A stretch of DNA of 64,000 bases from Deltaproteobacteria bacterium. GTDB lineage: Bacteria > Desulfobacterota > Binatia > UBA9968 > JAJDTQ01. The notes under the pieces were generated by a model. That model saw only the letters and a program-made list of their open reading frames with translations, had not been told where the DNA came from and ran no database searches. Shown here in pieces: positions 49,714 to 59,010 of this stretch. The position numbers and the translations under genes were made by a program. How positions within the stretch are numbered: the stretch's first letter is position 1; the number at the start of each line of letters is the position of its first letter. The DNA is taken from positions 1-64,000 of the forward strand of contig JAPPNF010000156.1 in the NCBI GenBank assembly GCA_028818755.1, read 5' to 3'.

Positions 49714-50706
49714 GTGAAATTCGGCCTGTTCATCATCGGCGACGACGACCCGGAGCTCAAGCTCGACCTCAAGGGCTACTACGAGCGGATGCTGGAGCAG
49801 GTCCGCTGGGGCGAGTCCCTGGGCTACGAGTGCTTCTGGTTCGGAGAGCACCACTTCGACTTCCACGGCGTCATCCCGTCGCCCACGGTGCTCATGTCCG
49901 CCGCGGCCACGTGCACGGACTCCATCCGCCTGGGCGTCGCGGTAGCGCTGCTGCCGTACCGCGACCCGATCCTCACCGCTGAAGAGTACGCCATGATCGA
50001 CGTCCTGAGCGGCGGCCGGCTCGACTTCGGGGTAGGCCGCGGCACGCCGCCGGAGCTGGTGGGCTTCGGCGTCAAGGAGGACAACCGCGACCTCCTGGTG
50101 GAGAGCCTGGAGGTCGTGGAGATGGCCTGGCGCGAGGGCCGGGTGTCGTACCACGGGAAGTTCCACGACATCGACGACGTGTCGCTGAACGTGCTGCCGG
50201 TCCAGCGCCCCGTGCCGCCGGTGTACTTCGCCGCCCTGAGCCAAGGCTCCTACCAGGTGGCCGGGGAGCGCGGCTATCCCATCCTCGGCATCCCCTTCGC
50301 GAGTTGCAAGGACATGGCCGAAGTGAAGCGCAAGGTGTCCTTCTACAAGGAGGTCCTGAGCGAAAACGGCCACGATCCCGCCGCCCTGGACGTGGGCCAG
50401 ACCATCCACACTCACGTGGCCGAGTCGGACGCCGCCGCCCGCGGCCGCGCCCGTCCCGCCATGAAACGCTACTACGAAGCGCGCAAGGCCGTACGCCCCC
50501 GCGGCTACGACGAGCTCGACCGCGGGCGCATGCTCATGGTCGGCGGCCCCGGCCGCTGCATCGAGCAGATCCAGGAGATCGCCGACACCGGCGCCAACTA
50601 CGTCATCTTTTCCATGAACTTCGCCGGCCTGGACCAGAAGAGCATCCTGGAGTCCATGGCGATGATGGCGGAGGAGGTGTTGCCGAGGATTGAAAGCAGG
50701 AGGTGA
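49714..50706 (+). CDS. LLM-class flavin-dependent oxidoreductase (alkanal-monooxygenase-like)
   Basis: A 330-residue luciferase-family protein. GTG 49714 follows AGAGGG; the longer frame begins in the promoter and is rejected. Family marks are KFGLFIIGDDDPEL, CFWFGEHHFDFHGV, GVAVALLPYRDP, SGGRLDFGVGRGTPP, VQRPVPPVYFAA and a C-terminal TGANYVIFSMNF. The GEHHF pattern places it with the LuxA-like group. It diverges from the sox operon. The product at 61829 is a paralogue with NEHHF. Confidence 0.87.
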   Translation: MKFGLFIIGDDDPELKLDLKGYYERMLEQVRWGESLGYECFWFGEHHFDFHGVIPSPTVLMSAAATCTDSIRLGVAVALLPYRDPILTAEEYAMIDVLSGGRLDFGVGRGTPPELVGFGVKEDNRDLLVESLEVVEMAWREGRVSYHGKFHDIDDVSLNVLPVQRPVPPVYFAALSQGSYQVAGERGYPILGIPFASCKDMAEVKRKVSFYKEVLSENGHDPAALDVGQTIHTHVAESDAAARGRARPAMKRYYEARKAVRPRGYDELDRGRMLMVGGPGRCIEQIQEIADTGANYVIFSMNFAGLDQKSILESMAMMAEEVLPRIESRR

Positions 50707-50738
50707 GGAGGCGCAACATGCTAGAGGTCTCGCGTGTT

Positions 50739-51848
50739 CTAAACCCGCTTGGCGTGCCTGTTCAGAAACGGCAAGAACTGCGGAAACACTTCGTCTGCAA
50801 CCCGCGCGCCCATGAACGGATCCTGGTGGCCATAGTTTTCCAGGATCAACGTCTCGTGCGGGTTGCCGGGAGCGAGTTCGTTTAGTCTGTCGAAGCAGAG
50901 GATGTTGGAATCGGTAAACACTCGGTTGTTGCGCCCCGTCATGAACAATACAGGGGTGGCGATCTCCTTGGCGTACTGCATGTAGTTGTCCGGCAGACGT
51001 TCGTGCGCCGATTTGCCCGGATACATCTTCACTGCGGTATTGTCGTGCTTCAGCATCTTGAACACGTGGCGATGGTAGTTGAGACTCGTGCCGCCGTAGA
51101 GGTCGCCGCTGCGCTTGTGCGTCATTTCCGCTAGATTCTTGTGCTCATACAGTGCCGGCCAGCCCGTGCCCCACATCAGGCTCAACATGTGGCAGGCCGG
51201 TACATTGCACTCACGGTGAAATAGCGACACAGTCCAGTTCAGCGCCTTGCCTACGGTCAGCGTCGGATCCTGGCTCCACGTCGGGCTCACGTAAGGTATG
51301 CTGAGTACGTTTTCCAGCAAGAAGGGGAAAAGGGACCCCTTGATGCGAGACCATGCAGGTATCCGAGGCGTTAGCGCAACGGAGTTGGCGATCACGCTTG
51401 CAATGCCCTTGACCTGCTTTGCGAACAGGCTCATTACGAAGGACATCGCACCCAGGCAGTGACAGATCACGTGGATGCGCTTGTCGGCACCGGTGATCTT
51501 GCGGACTTCCGCGACTCCCGCCGGATGGTCGTAGAGTGCGCAGTCGTCCATGGTGTAACGGTGGGGGCGCAAGTTGTAGCTGTATCGGTTGCTCATGCGG
51601 AAATCGAAGGTGAAGACGTCGCTGAATCCTCGCTCGTGCAGCCAGACCACCAGATTCTTATGTTCCGGCATGATGAACATGTCGGACGAGGTGGTGAGGC
51701 CGTGGATGATGACCACGATATCGTCACAATCCGCTCGCCAGAATCTCGTCAGGCTGAGGCCGAGGTTGTCCTCCGTGTTCAAGGGATGGATGGTGATACG
51801 GGCGTTCGGCACGCCTGCCAACGTGTAGAGAGCGATGTCACGTTGCAT
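50739..51848 (-). CDS. Alpha/beta hydrolase with Cys nucleophile
   Basis: A 369-residue protein with GGGAG upstream of ATG 51848. The oxyanion region is VVIIHGLTTSSDM. The nucleophile elbow reads C129-H-C131-L-G133, so the nucleophile is Cys as in PHA synthases and in hydrolases associated with long GMC oxidases. The His is probably in ENYGHQDPF and the acid in the segment GRNNRVFTDSN. It is encoded 12 bp after a cholesterol-oxidase-like gene. It probably acts on an ester or thioester of the oxidised product. Confidence 0.82.
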   Translation of the reverse strand: MQRDIALYTLAGVPNARITIHPLNTEDNLGLSLTRFWRADCDDIVVIIHGLTTSSDMFIMPEHKNLVVWLHERGFSDVFTFDFRMSNRYSYNLRPHRYTMDDCALYDHPAGVAEVRKITGADKRIHVICHCLGAMSFVMSLFAKQVKGIASVIANSVALTPRIPAWSRIKGSLFPFLLENVLSIPYVSPTWSQDPTLTVGKALNWTVSLFHRECNVPACHMLSLMWGTGWPALYEHKNLAEMTHKRSGDLYGGTSLNYHRHVFKMLKHDNTAVKMYPGKSAHERLPDNYMQYAKEIATPVLFMTGRNNRVFTDSNILCFDRLNELAPGNPHETLILENYGHQDPFMGARVADEVFPQFLPFLNRHAKRV

Positions 51849-51860
51849 CCGTCATGCTCC

Positions 51861-53447
51861 CTACGCGGCGAGGTCCAGTTCAGCGATGTACTCGGCGACG
51901 GCGGTGATGGTGCGCGATGGGTTGAGGCCTATTGCGCGCGGAATTATGGCGCCGTCAACGACGTACAGTCCGTCGTAACCGAACACGCGACCCCTGTGAT
52001 CGACTACGCCGGCGTCTTGCGAGGCAGCCATGTTGCAACCACCCAAGGGGTGCGGTGTCACCAGATAGTTCATCCACGTCCAGGTGAAGGGTACGAGCGG
52101 TATCCCGCCGGTCTGGATTGACAGTTTGCGATGCATTTCCACCAGGGCCTGCACCGCCGCTTTCGACGGCTTGGGATCCCACCTCAACTTCAATGCGAAG
52201 CCGTCGCGGGCCAACCACCGCCGTCTCAATTTCAACTGCCCGACCGGCTGATCGACTGCCTGACCGAACCACGGCATTATCGCCGTCGCGGGATCCCGAT
52301 CCCGCGCCAAGCGGGTCAGTGTTCTGGCTATTCGAGACACAACACGGTGGAACATCCAATTCCTCGAGGCCACGTGTTCCAACGCATTGCCTAGAAGATC
52401 CGGGAAACCGCCATCTTGGACGAAGAACCGTTCACCGCCTACGGTACCGTCGAGAAACGAGATGGCCCCCGTGATCGTGGGTCCGCGGGTCGGCGATACT
52501 TCACGGCCCGAATAGACCGAAGGTGTGAGGAAATCGCCATTGGAGCACCAGCCATAGCCGAGTCTCGGACTCAGGTTCGGTAGTGTGCCGTGCTCATCAC
52601 GACAGCGCAGCAACAGCTCGGTCGAACCGAGGGATCCCGCGGCAATGAACACTTTAGCGCTGGTGACGAAGCCGGGTTGCCGGCCACCATCAACGATCCG
52701 CTCGAAGTCGACTCGATAGCCGCCGTCCACGGGCACAAGGCGACGCACCGTGTGCAGCGACCGAATCTCGGCGCCATTGGCCGTTGCTTTCGCAAGATAG
52801 TTCAGATCCAACGTATTCTTGGCCCGCACCGGACAGCCGATATCACAGTTGCCGCAATGGATGCAGGTGCCTTGGGTCATCCCTTCCGCGTTCCGGAAAC
52901 TCTTTGATTTGGCCGGGTTGTGAGGATCCTCCTGCGCATAGGTCCAGGTGGGATCGAAGCTGACCGCAAGATCGAGTTTGCGGAAACGAGCGCCATGACC
53001 GACTGCTTGCGCCCCCTCGCGCACCAGCTTGAATCGTTCCGTCAGTTGTTCGTCCGGGATTTCTTGGGTCGCTAGCATGGATCCGGCCATGTCGTAGTGG
53101 GGCTTCAAACGATCGTAGGTGATTTCGGGCGGCCAACCGCCATCGAATGCATTGGGTTCCGCTTCAATGAAGACGTTGGCGTAGACCAGCGAGCCTCCAC
53201 CTACGCCGGCCCCTTGGACCACGGCCATGCGCCGAAAGAAGCGCATGTCGATCCAGCCGTTCTGTTTCTCCGGTTCGTCCGGATCGTAGATCCAGTTGGC
53301 CTGCGATACCGATGGATACTCTGCGACTGGCCAACGCCGTCCTCGTTCCAGAACCAGAACAGAGCGTCCCGCCGCGGCCAACCGGCAGGCCAGCACTGAA
53401 CCGCCGAAGCCGCTGCCAACCACTACCGCATCGAACCGTTCCGCCAT
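51861..53447 (-). CDS. GMC-family oxidoreductase, cholesterol-oxidase-like
   Basis: A 528-residue FAD enzyme. The N-terminal dinucleotide fold is VVGSGFGGSVLACRLAAAGRSVLVLERG. The segment CIHCGNCDIGCPVRAKNTLDL with clustered cysteines is typical of long cholesterol-oxidase-like GMC enzymes. The C-terminal FAD/active-site region has HPLGGCNMA and GLNPSRTITAVAEYIA with the catalytic His and Asn. It likely oxidises a sterol or other alcohol, with neighbouring genes using the product. Confidence 0.9.
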   Translation of the reverse strand: MAERFDAVVVGSGFGGSVLACRLAAAGRSVLVLERGRRWPVAEYPSVSQANWIYDPDEPEKQNGWIDMRFFRRMAVVQGAGVGGGSLVYANVFIEAEPNAFDGGWPPEITYDRLKPHYDMAGSMLATQEIPDEQLTERFKLVREGAQAVGHGARFRKLDLAVSFDPTWTYAQEDPHNPAKSKSFRNAEGMTQGTCIHCGNCDIGCPVRAKNTLDLNYLAKATANGAEIRSLHTVRRLVPVDGGYRVDFERIVDGGRQPGFVTSAKVFIAAGSLGSTELLLRCRDEHGTLPNLSPRLGYGWCSNGDFLTPSVYSGREVSPTRGPTITGAISFLDGTVGGERFFVQDGGFPDLLGNALEHVASRNWMFHRVVSRIARTLTRLARDRDPATAIMPWFGQAVDQPVGQLKLRRRWLARDGFALKLRWDPKPSKAAVQALVEMHRKLSIQTGGIPLVPFTWTWMNYLVTPHPLGGCNMAASQDAGVVDHRGRVFGYDGLYVVDGAIIPRAIGLNPSRTITAVAEYIAELDLAA

Positions 53448-53477
53448 GGACCTGCGCTCCAGGTGGGTTTCGATCCG

Positions 53478-54086
53478 TCAGTCTGGTTTGGAACCGGGAC
53501 CATAACGGTCCCACAGCTCACCCATGAAGAACCGGCCGAACCTGACAAGTGCCTGTGCTTTTCCGGTTGTATCGTCGGCGCCGACGACCCGCATCGTCGA
53601 CATCAGCTTGACCAACTCGACCATCGCGAGTGTCAACACGCCGGAACCGATTATCGCGCCGGATGCGTTACATCCGGCGTGGAGGGTGGTGAACAATGTC
53701 GTTACGTCGGTCCATAGATCAAATGGCCGATCGTGGAAAACGATTTTGTGGCCGGCAAGGTAGAACGGGCGGCCGTGGTGGTGAAACGCCAGTTCATAGA
53801 CCATGCGGCGTGCATCGGGCGTTTCTGCCGGCGAGAACAGGTTGAAGACTCCCGTGTCGGCTCTGAGGTTCTGTCCCAGTGGGTTGAAGTCGATCACGCC
53901 GGCAAGCTGACCGGAATGATCCGGATCCGCCACAAAGGCATCGAGGTCGGCGATCGTGACCCTGGCGTGCATCTCGAGGCGTGTACCCTCCGTCTCGCCT
54001 TTCCTCGCGCCGGCGCTCGGCTCGCGTTCCCCCAGCGCAAACGGCCCGGCCATGGTCTCATCGAATGTAATGCCAAGTGCACCCAT
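53478..54086 (-). CDS. Conserved protein of unknown function beside GMC oxidase
   Basis: A 202-residue protein that I do not recognise as a named family. It begins MGALGITFDETMAGPFALGE and has a beta-rich first half with HARVTIADLDAFVADPDHSGQLAGVIDF, then FHDRPFDLWTDVTTLF. Similar segments occur fused to GMC oxidase and alpha/beta hydrolase domains in long bacterial proteins (from memory). It lies between the PhoD-like gene and the GMC gene, all in one direction, and probably works with them. Confidence 0.65.
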   Translation of the reverse strand: MGALGITFDETMAGPFALGEREPSAGARKGETEGTRLEMHARVTIADLDAFVADPDHSGQLAGVIDFNPLGQNLRADTGVFNLFSPAETPDARRMVYELAFHHHGRPFYLAGHKIVFHDRPFDLWTDVTTLFTTLHAGCNASGAIIGSGVLTLAMVELVKLMSTMRVVGADDTTGKAQALVRFGRFFMGELWDRYGPGSKPD

Positions 54087-54135
54087 GGTTTCCGGTTCAC
54101 AGCGTGATTGCGTGTATTCTCATCGGCACGGCCGT

Positions 54136-54275
54136 CTACCAGGAAACGAGCGCGAGGCGGGCATCGAGAGCCTGCGCCTGCCCCTTGTCGTCTTCTTCCA
54201 CGACGACTTCGCCGTGCCGGTCGTAAGCACGTACCCGCAGCTCATGTTTTGCCCGGTCGATCGAGAGACGGCAGA
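54136..54275 (-). pseudogene. Out-of-frame C-terminal remnant of the PhoD-like gene
   Basis: On the minus strand this frame reads SIDRAKHELRVRAYDRHGE, then VVVEEDDKGQAQALDARL, and stops at TAG 54136-54138. It fits as the natural end of the PhoD-like protein and has no start of its own. See the entry for 54242-55783. Confidence 0.55.
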
Positions 54276-55783
54276 AGTTTGTCCTCCTGGGTGAAGTTCC
54301 CGGCCTCATAGTCCATTGTCAATGTTTGACCGGCGCTACTTTCGAAAGTAAAGGTGTCGCTCTGGCCGGCCTCCGTCGAATCGTGGACATAGTCCGAGGG
54401 CTCTCCGTCGGCGAACGGAAATGGCCAATAGAATGCCGACGACGTCACGGAAAAGGCACGGAGTTTCTCTGCCTCTTCGGAACCTTTGAAGGAGAGCGAT
54501 GCGACGTTCGAGCAATGGATGTCGCCGGACAAGAACACCACATTCTGCACGCAGTTGTCGACGATGCAACGTAGAATCGCCGCACGTGTATTCGGAAACC
54601 CCGGCCAGGAATCGCTGCGTTCCTTGGCGCGATCGCTGCGGTCGTTACGCGCCGACATCGGGTTGGGTACGAACACACTGGAGCACACGATGAATTTGGG
54701 CACGTCGCCGCGGCATCGTTGCTGGGTCTGCAGCCACGTGAGCAGGCGCTGCAGTTGGCCTGGTTGACTGCCCGGCAGGGTCGGCCGGCCTAGTAGATGA
54801 TTGTCGGAAAGATCGCCCTCGTCCCCCTCCAGATAACGCTGTGTGCGGGTGTCGAGTACGAAAAACGGGTACCGCCCGCAGTCGAAACGGTAGTAGAGCC
54901 GCTTGCCATAGCTTCGCGGGCCGTGGCTCCACTGGTAGCTGAGGTAGGCGTCGATGGCTATGGTGAAGAGCTGGTACTTGGCGCATCGGCGGATTCGATC
55001 CTGCGTCCAGTTGTCCTCGATTTCGTGGTCGTCGAGGACCATGTAAGTCGGGAGTCGTTGCATCAGTCGACGGATGTTATGCGAACGGAACGCCGTTATG
55101 TAACGGTCGCGGAACTCATTGTACGTATCCGCGCGGCCGATGGGCAGCAGATTGAAGAGATCCGCGTAAATCTGATCGCCAACCATCAGGACGAAACGCG
55201 GCCGCGAGCCATCGTCGGCATCGGCGAGCGACTCGGCCATCGGGGCGAAGATACGGTCCGAATGTCGAAATTTCCACAATAGACCTGGATAACGGCAGGA
55301 GCCGAGCAGGAAATCGAGTTGATCATCACCGACGCCACTTGTCGGGAACGTGCGGAACTCCGCCTTGGACTGTTCTTCCGGCAAGGCGAACAGATCCTTT
55401 AGCCAAGCCTTGGCAGGTGGCAGCTTGTCTTCCAACTGCTTTAAATCGAGGAGCTGATCGTCGTCGATGGGATCGTCCAGAAGCAGCGTACCGACACGAA
55501 TCTCATACGATGTGTCCGGCTTTAGCGGCGGATTGACCTGGCCGCCCAGGTTGATCGTGCCGCTACGATCGAATTCACGCTGCAGACGGAAGTAGTAGCA
55601 AGGTTTGACGCGGAGTCTTGAACCGCCTTCCATCGTGATGGCGATCACCCCAAGTGACCGCGTTCCAGAATCAGGTTCTCTGGTCGGATCCGTGCTTGGA
55701 TCGGCGCGAACCCAAATCCGTGCGGTCGTATCCGTTGTGTGTCCTACAATCGGACCGACACCGGGCGGACGTAAGCTTGACAT
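54242..55783 (-). CDS. PhoD-like alkaline phosphatase/phosphodiesterase, 3' frameshift
   Basis: A protein of 513 residues as read. ATG 55783 with GGAGG is chosen over the longer frame. It begins GPIVGHTTDTTARIWVRAD and has the PhoD metal motifs LLGSCRYPG, MVGDQIYAD, LDDHEIEDNW and FLSGDIHCSN. No signal peptide is seen. The end ...NFTQEDKLLPSLDRPGKT looks wrong. One base out of frame, the sequence continues as RLSIDRAKHELRVRAYDRHG and stops at 54136. A one-base indel near 54270 seems to have cut off about 40 residues, by true mutation or sequencing error. Confidence 0.82.
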   Translation of the reverse strand: MSSLRPPGVGPIVGHTTDTTARIWVRADPSTDPTREPDSGTRSLGVIAITMEGGSRLRVKPCYYFRLQREFDRSGTINLGGQVNPPLKPDTSYEIRVGTLLLDDPIDDDQLLDLKQLEDKLPPAKAWLKDLFALPEEQSKAEFRTFPTSGVGDDQLDFLLGSCRYPGLLWKFRHSDRIFAPMAESLADADDGSRPRFVLMVGDQIYADLFNLLPIGRADTYNEFRDRYITAFRSHNIRRLMQRLPTYMVLDDHEIEDNWTQDRIRRCAKYQLFTIAIDAYLSYQWSHGPRSYGKRLYYRFDCGRYPFFVLDTRTQRYLEGDEGDLSDNHLLGRPTLPGSQPGQLQRLLTWLQTQQRCRGDVPKFIVCSSVFVPNPMSARNDRSDRAKERSDSWPGFPNTRAAILRCIVDNCVQNVVFLSGDIHCSNVASLSFKGSEEAEKLRAFSVTSSAFYWPFPFADGEPSDYVHDSTEAGQSDTFTFESSAGQTLTMDYEAGNFTQEDKLLPSLDRPGKT

Positions 55784-55999
55784 TGCTTTCCTCCCCCCAA
55801 CAGGCCAGACGTCGCCAAATCTGAAACAAGTTCGGCTGGACCGTACTGGACGGTACTGCCAGGGCTGAAGGCTACAGAATGGCGTGCAGGTTGTCAACGG
55901 ACACACTCTACCGGGTGATGTATGAGAGGTTGCGTCAGCGGAGTGGAGGGAGTCCTCCGGCGTTCTGAACGTCGAGGTGCGGCTGGCGGTAGACGAGCC

Positions 56000-57316
56000 T
56001 TACCGCATGAGCCCCGGCAGAAAGGTGGCGATCGGCGGGAACAGCATGACCAAGGCGAGGGCGATGATGTTGATGAGGACGAAGGGGATGACGCCGCGGT
56101 AGATGGCGCCCAGGGTGACGTCGGGCGGGGAGACGCCCTTGAGGACGAAGAGGTTCATGCCGAAGGGCGGGGTGATGAGCGACAGCTCGATGTTCACCAT
56201 GGTGACGATGGCGAACCATAGGGGGTCGAGGCCCAGGGAGCGGATGACCGGGAAGAAGATCGGCACCGTGATGAGCATGATGGAGATGGGCTCCATGAAC
56301 GCGCCCATGATAAGGATCACGATCTGCATGCTGGCGATGATGATCCACGGCGACACCGGCAACTCGGTGGCGAACATCGAAAGGCCCATGGCGGCGCCGG
56401 AATGGGCCAGGATCTGGCTGAAGGCGGTGGCGCTGGTGACGATGAGCAGAGCGAATCCCGAGACTTCGACCGTCCCCAGCAGGGCCTTGCGCAGGATCTC
56501 CCACGACAGGCGCCGGTAGGCCACTGCCAGGCAGAAAGCTCCGGCCACGCCCATGGCGGCGGATTCGCTGGGGGTGGCGATGCCCATGAAGATCGAGCCC
56601 AACACCACCAGCACGAGCACCACCAGCGGCAGGAAGTACAGGAGCGCGTTCAGGCGCTCGCTCCAGGACACTCTCTCCAGCTCAACGGCCGGCGCCAAAT
56701 CCGGCCGGACAGTACAGACAATGACGATGTAGCCGAACAGCAGCGTCGCCAGCAGCAGCCCGGGCAGGATCCCGCCGATCAGGAGATCGCCCACCGAGAG
56801 TTGGCTGATGCCGCCGAAGATGACCATCAGGGCGCTGGGAGGGATCAGCACCGCGAGGCCGCCGGAGGTGGCGAGGGTGCCCACGGCCAGGCCGGTGTCG
56901 TAGCCCTGCTTGCGCATCTCCGGCACCAGGATCGTGCCCAGGGTGGCCGAGCTGGCCATGCTGGAGCCGCTGCCTGCGCCGAACGCCGTGCCCGCGAGCA
57001 CGGCCAGCACGGCGAGGCGGCCGGGCACCTTGCCCAGCCACTTGCCGATGGAGGTGATGGCGAGGGCGGCGAGCCCCGAGTGGAGCACCAGTTCGCCCAT
57101 GAGCACGAACAGCGGCAGGGCGATGAACGCGAAGGTGCCGATGCTCGTGAAGCTGCTGAGGGCAATGGCCTGGACCGCGCCCGGGCCCACCAGCACGTAG
57201 AGGAACCCGAGGTTCAGCACGCCGAACGCGAACGCGATCGGGATGCCCGACGCCATGAGCACGATCAGGGCGCCGAACATGATGACCAGGACGATCCACC
57301 ACTCGAGGAAGATCAG
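56000..57316 (-). CDS. dctM: TRAP transporter large permease (DctM)
   Basis: A 12-helix permease of about 438 residues. The frame has no ATG, GTG or TTG at the expected N-terminus. The best start is CTG at 57316, which overlaps the dctQ stop as CTGA, or ATC at 57313. The first sequence LEWWIVLVIMFGALIVLMASGIP is typical of DctM. Later marks are GTAFGAGSGSSMASSATLGTI split over two helices and GSIFMGIATPSESAAMGVAG. It transports a carboxylate using the sodium gradient with DctQ and DctP. Confidence 0.9.
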   Translation of the reverse strand: MIFLEWWIVLVIMFGALIVLMASGIPIAFAFGVLNLGFLYVLVGPGAVQAIALSSFTSIGTFAFIALPLFVLMGELVLHSGLAALAITSIGKWLGKVPGRLAVLAVLAGTAFGAGSGSSMASSATLGTILVPEMRKQGYDTGLAVGTLATSGGLAVLIPPSALMVIFGGISQLSVGDLLIGGILPGLLLATLLFGYIVIVCTVRPDLAPAVELERVSWSERLNALLYFLPLVVLVLVVLGSIFMGIATPSESAAMGVAGAFCLAVAYRRLSWEILRKALLGTVEVSGFALLIVTSATAFSQILAHSGAAMGLSMFATELPVSPWIIIASMQIVILIMGAFMEPISIMLITVPIFFPVIRSLGLDPLWFAIVTMVNIELSLITPPFGMNLFVLKGVSPPDVTLGAIYRGVIPFVLINIIALALVMLFPPIATFLPGLMR

Positions 57317-57828
57317 AGGCCTCCCTTCTCGGGAGTCGTCGCGGCGTGCGCGCGCGATCCGGTGAGGATCCTGACCAGGAAGGCGAGGCCCAGCCACGCG
57401 GCCCCGATGGGGATGATCACCAGCACCGGGAACTTCGGGAGGTTGAGCGCGGTGGAGAACCGGTAGCCGTTCTCGAACGCGTGCCACGCCACCACCCAAC
57501 CCTGCCAGGCGAGGACGACGCAGTAAATGAACCCCAGGAAGTCGGTGACGACCCGCAGCCTGCCTTGCGATGCCGGGCTGAGCCGTGCGGTCACGATCTC
57601 CACCTTCACGTGGTTGTCGTTCATGAGGATCCACGCGGCCGGAACGAAGCAGAGATAGACGAGCAGGTATTCGTTGATGTCGAGAACCCAGATGGTTGGC
57701 GCGGCGAAGAGCATGCGGGCGAGCACGTCGTAGAGAACGGTCACCGCCATGGTCACGACGAACGCGGCGGAGACATATCCCAGCACGCGGTTCGTCCTGT
57801 CGAATGCGCGGTTCAGCGTATTCAGCAT
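57313..57828 (-). CDS. dctQ: TRAP transporter small permease (DctQ)
   Basis: A 171-residue membrane protein with four helices. It begins MLNTLNRAFDRTNRVLGYVSAAFVVTMA in two helical stretches and has WVLDINEYLLVYLCFVPAAWILMNDNHVKVEI, the usual conserved second-helix region of DctQ. It is encoded between dctP and dctM, with the dctM start overlapping its stop. Confidence 0.92.
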   Translation of the reverse strand: MLNTLNRAFDRTNRVLGYVSAAFVVTMAVTVLYDVLARMLFAAPTIWVLDINEYLLVYLCFVPAAWILMNDNHVKVEIVTARLSPASQGRLRVVTDFLGFIYCVVLAWQGWVVAWHAFENGYRFSTALNLPKFPVLVIIPIGAAWLGLAFLVRILTGSRAHAATTPEKGGL

Positions 57829-57926
57829 GGAGGTGGTCCTACTTCGTAGGACAGGAGGGCGGCGGCCGCCGGGCGCGCTGTCATGCAGGCCGGCAGCCGC
57901 CGCGGATCAGGTCCGGACGGCCCGGA

Positions 57927-58943
57927 TCAGTTGTAGGGCGCCAGGGCCTTCTGGATCTGCGCGCCGTACTTGGGCGACTGCTTGAGCAACTCGGGCCAGT
58001 AGGCGTTGCGGGCTTCGCCCAGCCGCTTCTTGGCGGCGTCGTCCACCTCGATGACCTTCATGCCGTTCTTCTCGAGCCGCTTGATCGCCGCGTTGTCGTT
58101 GGTCTGGAAGTACTTGAGGATCCCGGGCTCCATGTCCACGATGGTCCCCTCCAGCACCTTCTTCACGTTGTCCGGCAGCTTGTCCCACTTTCCCGTCGGC
58201 ATGTAGACGCCGCCTGGCGCGAACTGGATGGGCGTGGCGATCATGGCCTTGTAGACCTTGTGCTCGCCGAAGCTCCAGGCGTCGTTGGGCGCACGGTAGG
58301 CGCCGTCCACCACGCCGCGCTGCAACGCCGTGTACAGTTCGTTGGCCGGCAGGGTCTGGGGCGAGGCTCCGAGATACTGGATGGCGGCGGCATCCTGGGC
58401 CCCCGAGGCGCGGATGCGCTTGCCCTTGACGCCGTCGAGGTCCTTGATGGGAGTGGCCATGAGCAAACGGAAGCCGGTGCCGGCCACGGTGATGCCCAGG
58501 AAGCGCATGGACGACTTCTCCCGGTAGGCCTTGTTGATGATATCCAGGGCGCCGCTCTTGCGCAGGCCGTCCAGGAAACCCTGCAGGCTCTTGGGCGCGA
58601 TCAGGCTCACGGCCGCGGCTTCGACGGTCTCGCCCACGTAGTACGCGGGCGCGGAGTTGGTCATGTCGGCGATGCCGGTGCGCAGGGCCTGGAACTGCTC
58701 GAACGCGGAGGCCACCTCGTTGCCGCCCAGCAGGCGGATCTGCACCACGCCCTTGCCGCGCTTGTTCACTTCCTTGATGTAGTTCTTGTACCAGGTGTTG
58801 CCGTCGATGCTCAGCGGCCAGGCCGAGATGGCGCGGATCACCACCTCCTTGCCGTCAGCGGGCGCGGCGGCGGTGAGGGTCCACACCGGGACGGCCAGCA
58901 ACAGGGCGAGCAGGGAGACTCTCGCTAAGGATTTCGTACGCAT
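57927..58943 (-). CDS. dctP: TRAP transporter substrate-binding protein (DctP family)
   Basis: A 338-residue periplasmic protein. ATG 58943 has GGAGG at 7-nt spacing; the TTG two codons earlier is too near it. The signal ends around TAAAPA. Marks are WPLSIDGNTWYKNYIKEVNKRG, the carboxylate-binding Arg region GFRLLMATPIKDLDGVKGKRIRA (shown here as two adjoining parts of a family motif) and GVVDGAYRAPNDAWSFG. It receives the ligand for the DctQM permease encoded next to it. Ligand probably an organic acid. Confidence 0.92.
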   Translation of the reverse strand: MRTKSLARVSLLALLLAVPVWTLTAAAPADGKEVVIRAISAWPLSIDGNTWYKNYIKEVNKRGKGVVQIRLLGGNEVASAFEQFQALRTGIADMTNSAPAYYVGETVEAAAVSLIAPKSLQGFLDGLRKSGALDIINKAYREKSSMRFLGITVAGTGFRLLMATPIKDLDGVKGKRIRASGAQDAAAIQYLGASPQTLPANELYTALQRGVVDGAYRAPNDAWSFGEHKVYKAMIATPIQFAPGGVYMPTGKWDKLPDNVKKVLEGTIVDMEPGILKYFQTNDNAAIKRLEKNGMKVIEVDDAAKKRLGEARNAYWPELLKQSPKYGAQIQKALAPYN

Positions 58944-59010
58944 CGTCAACCTCCGGTTCTGCTGTCGGGGAACGCTTCCCGGGATGGATGTGCCGTATCG
59001 GGCGATACGA

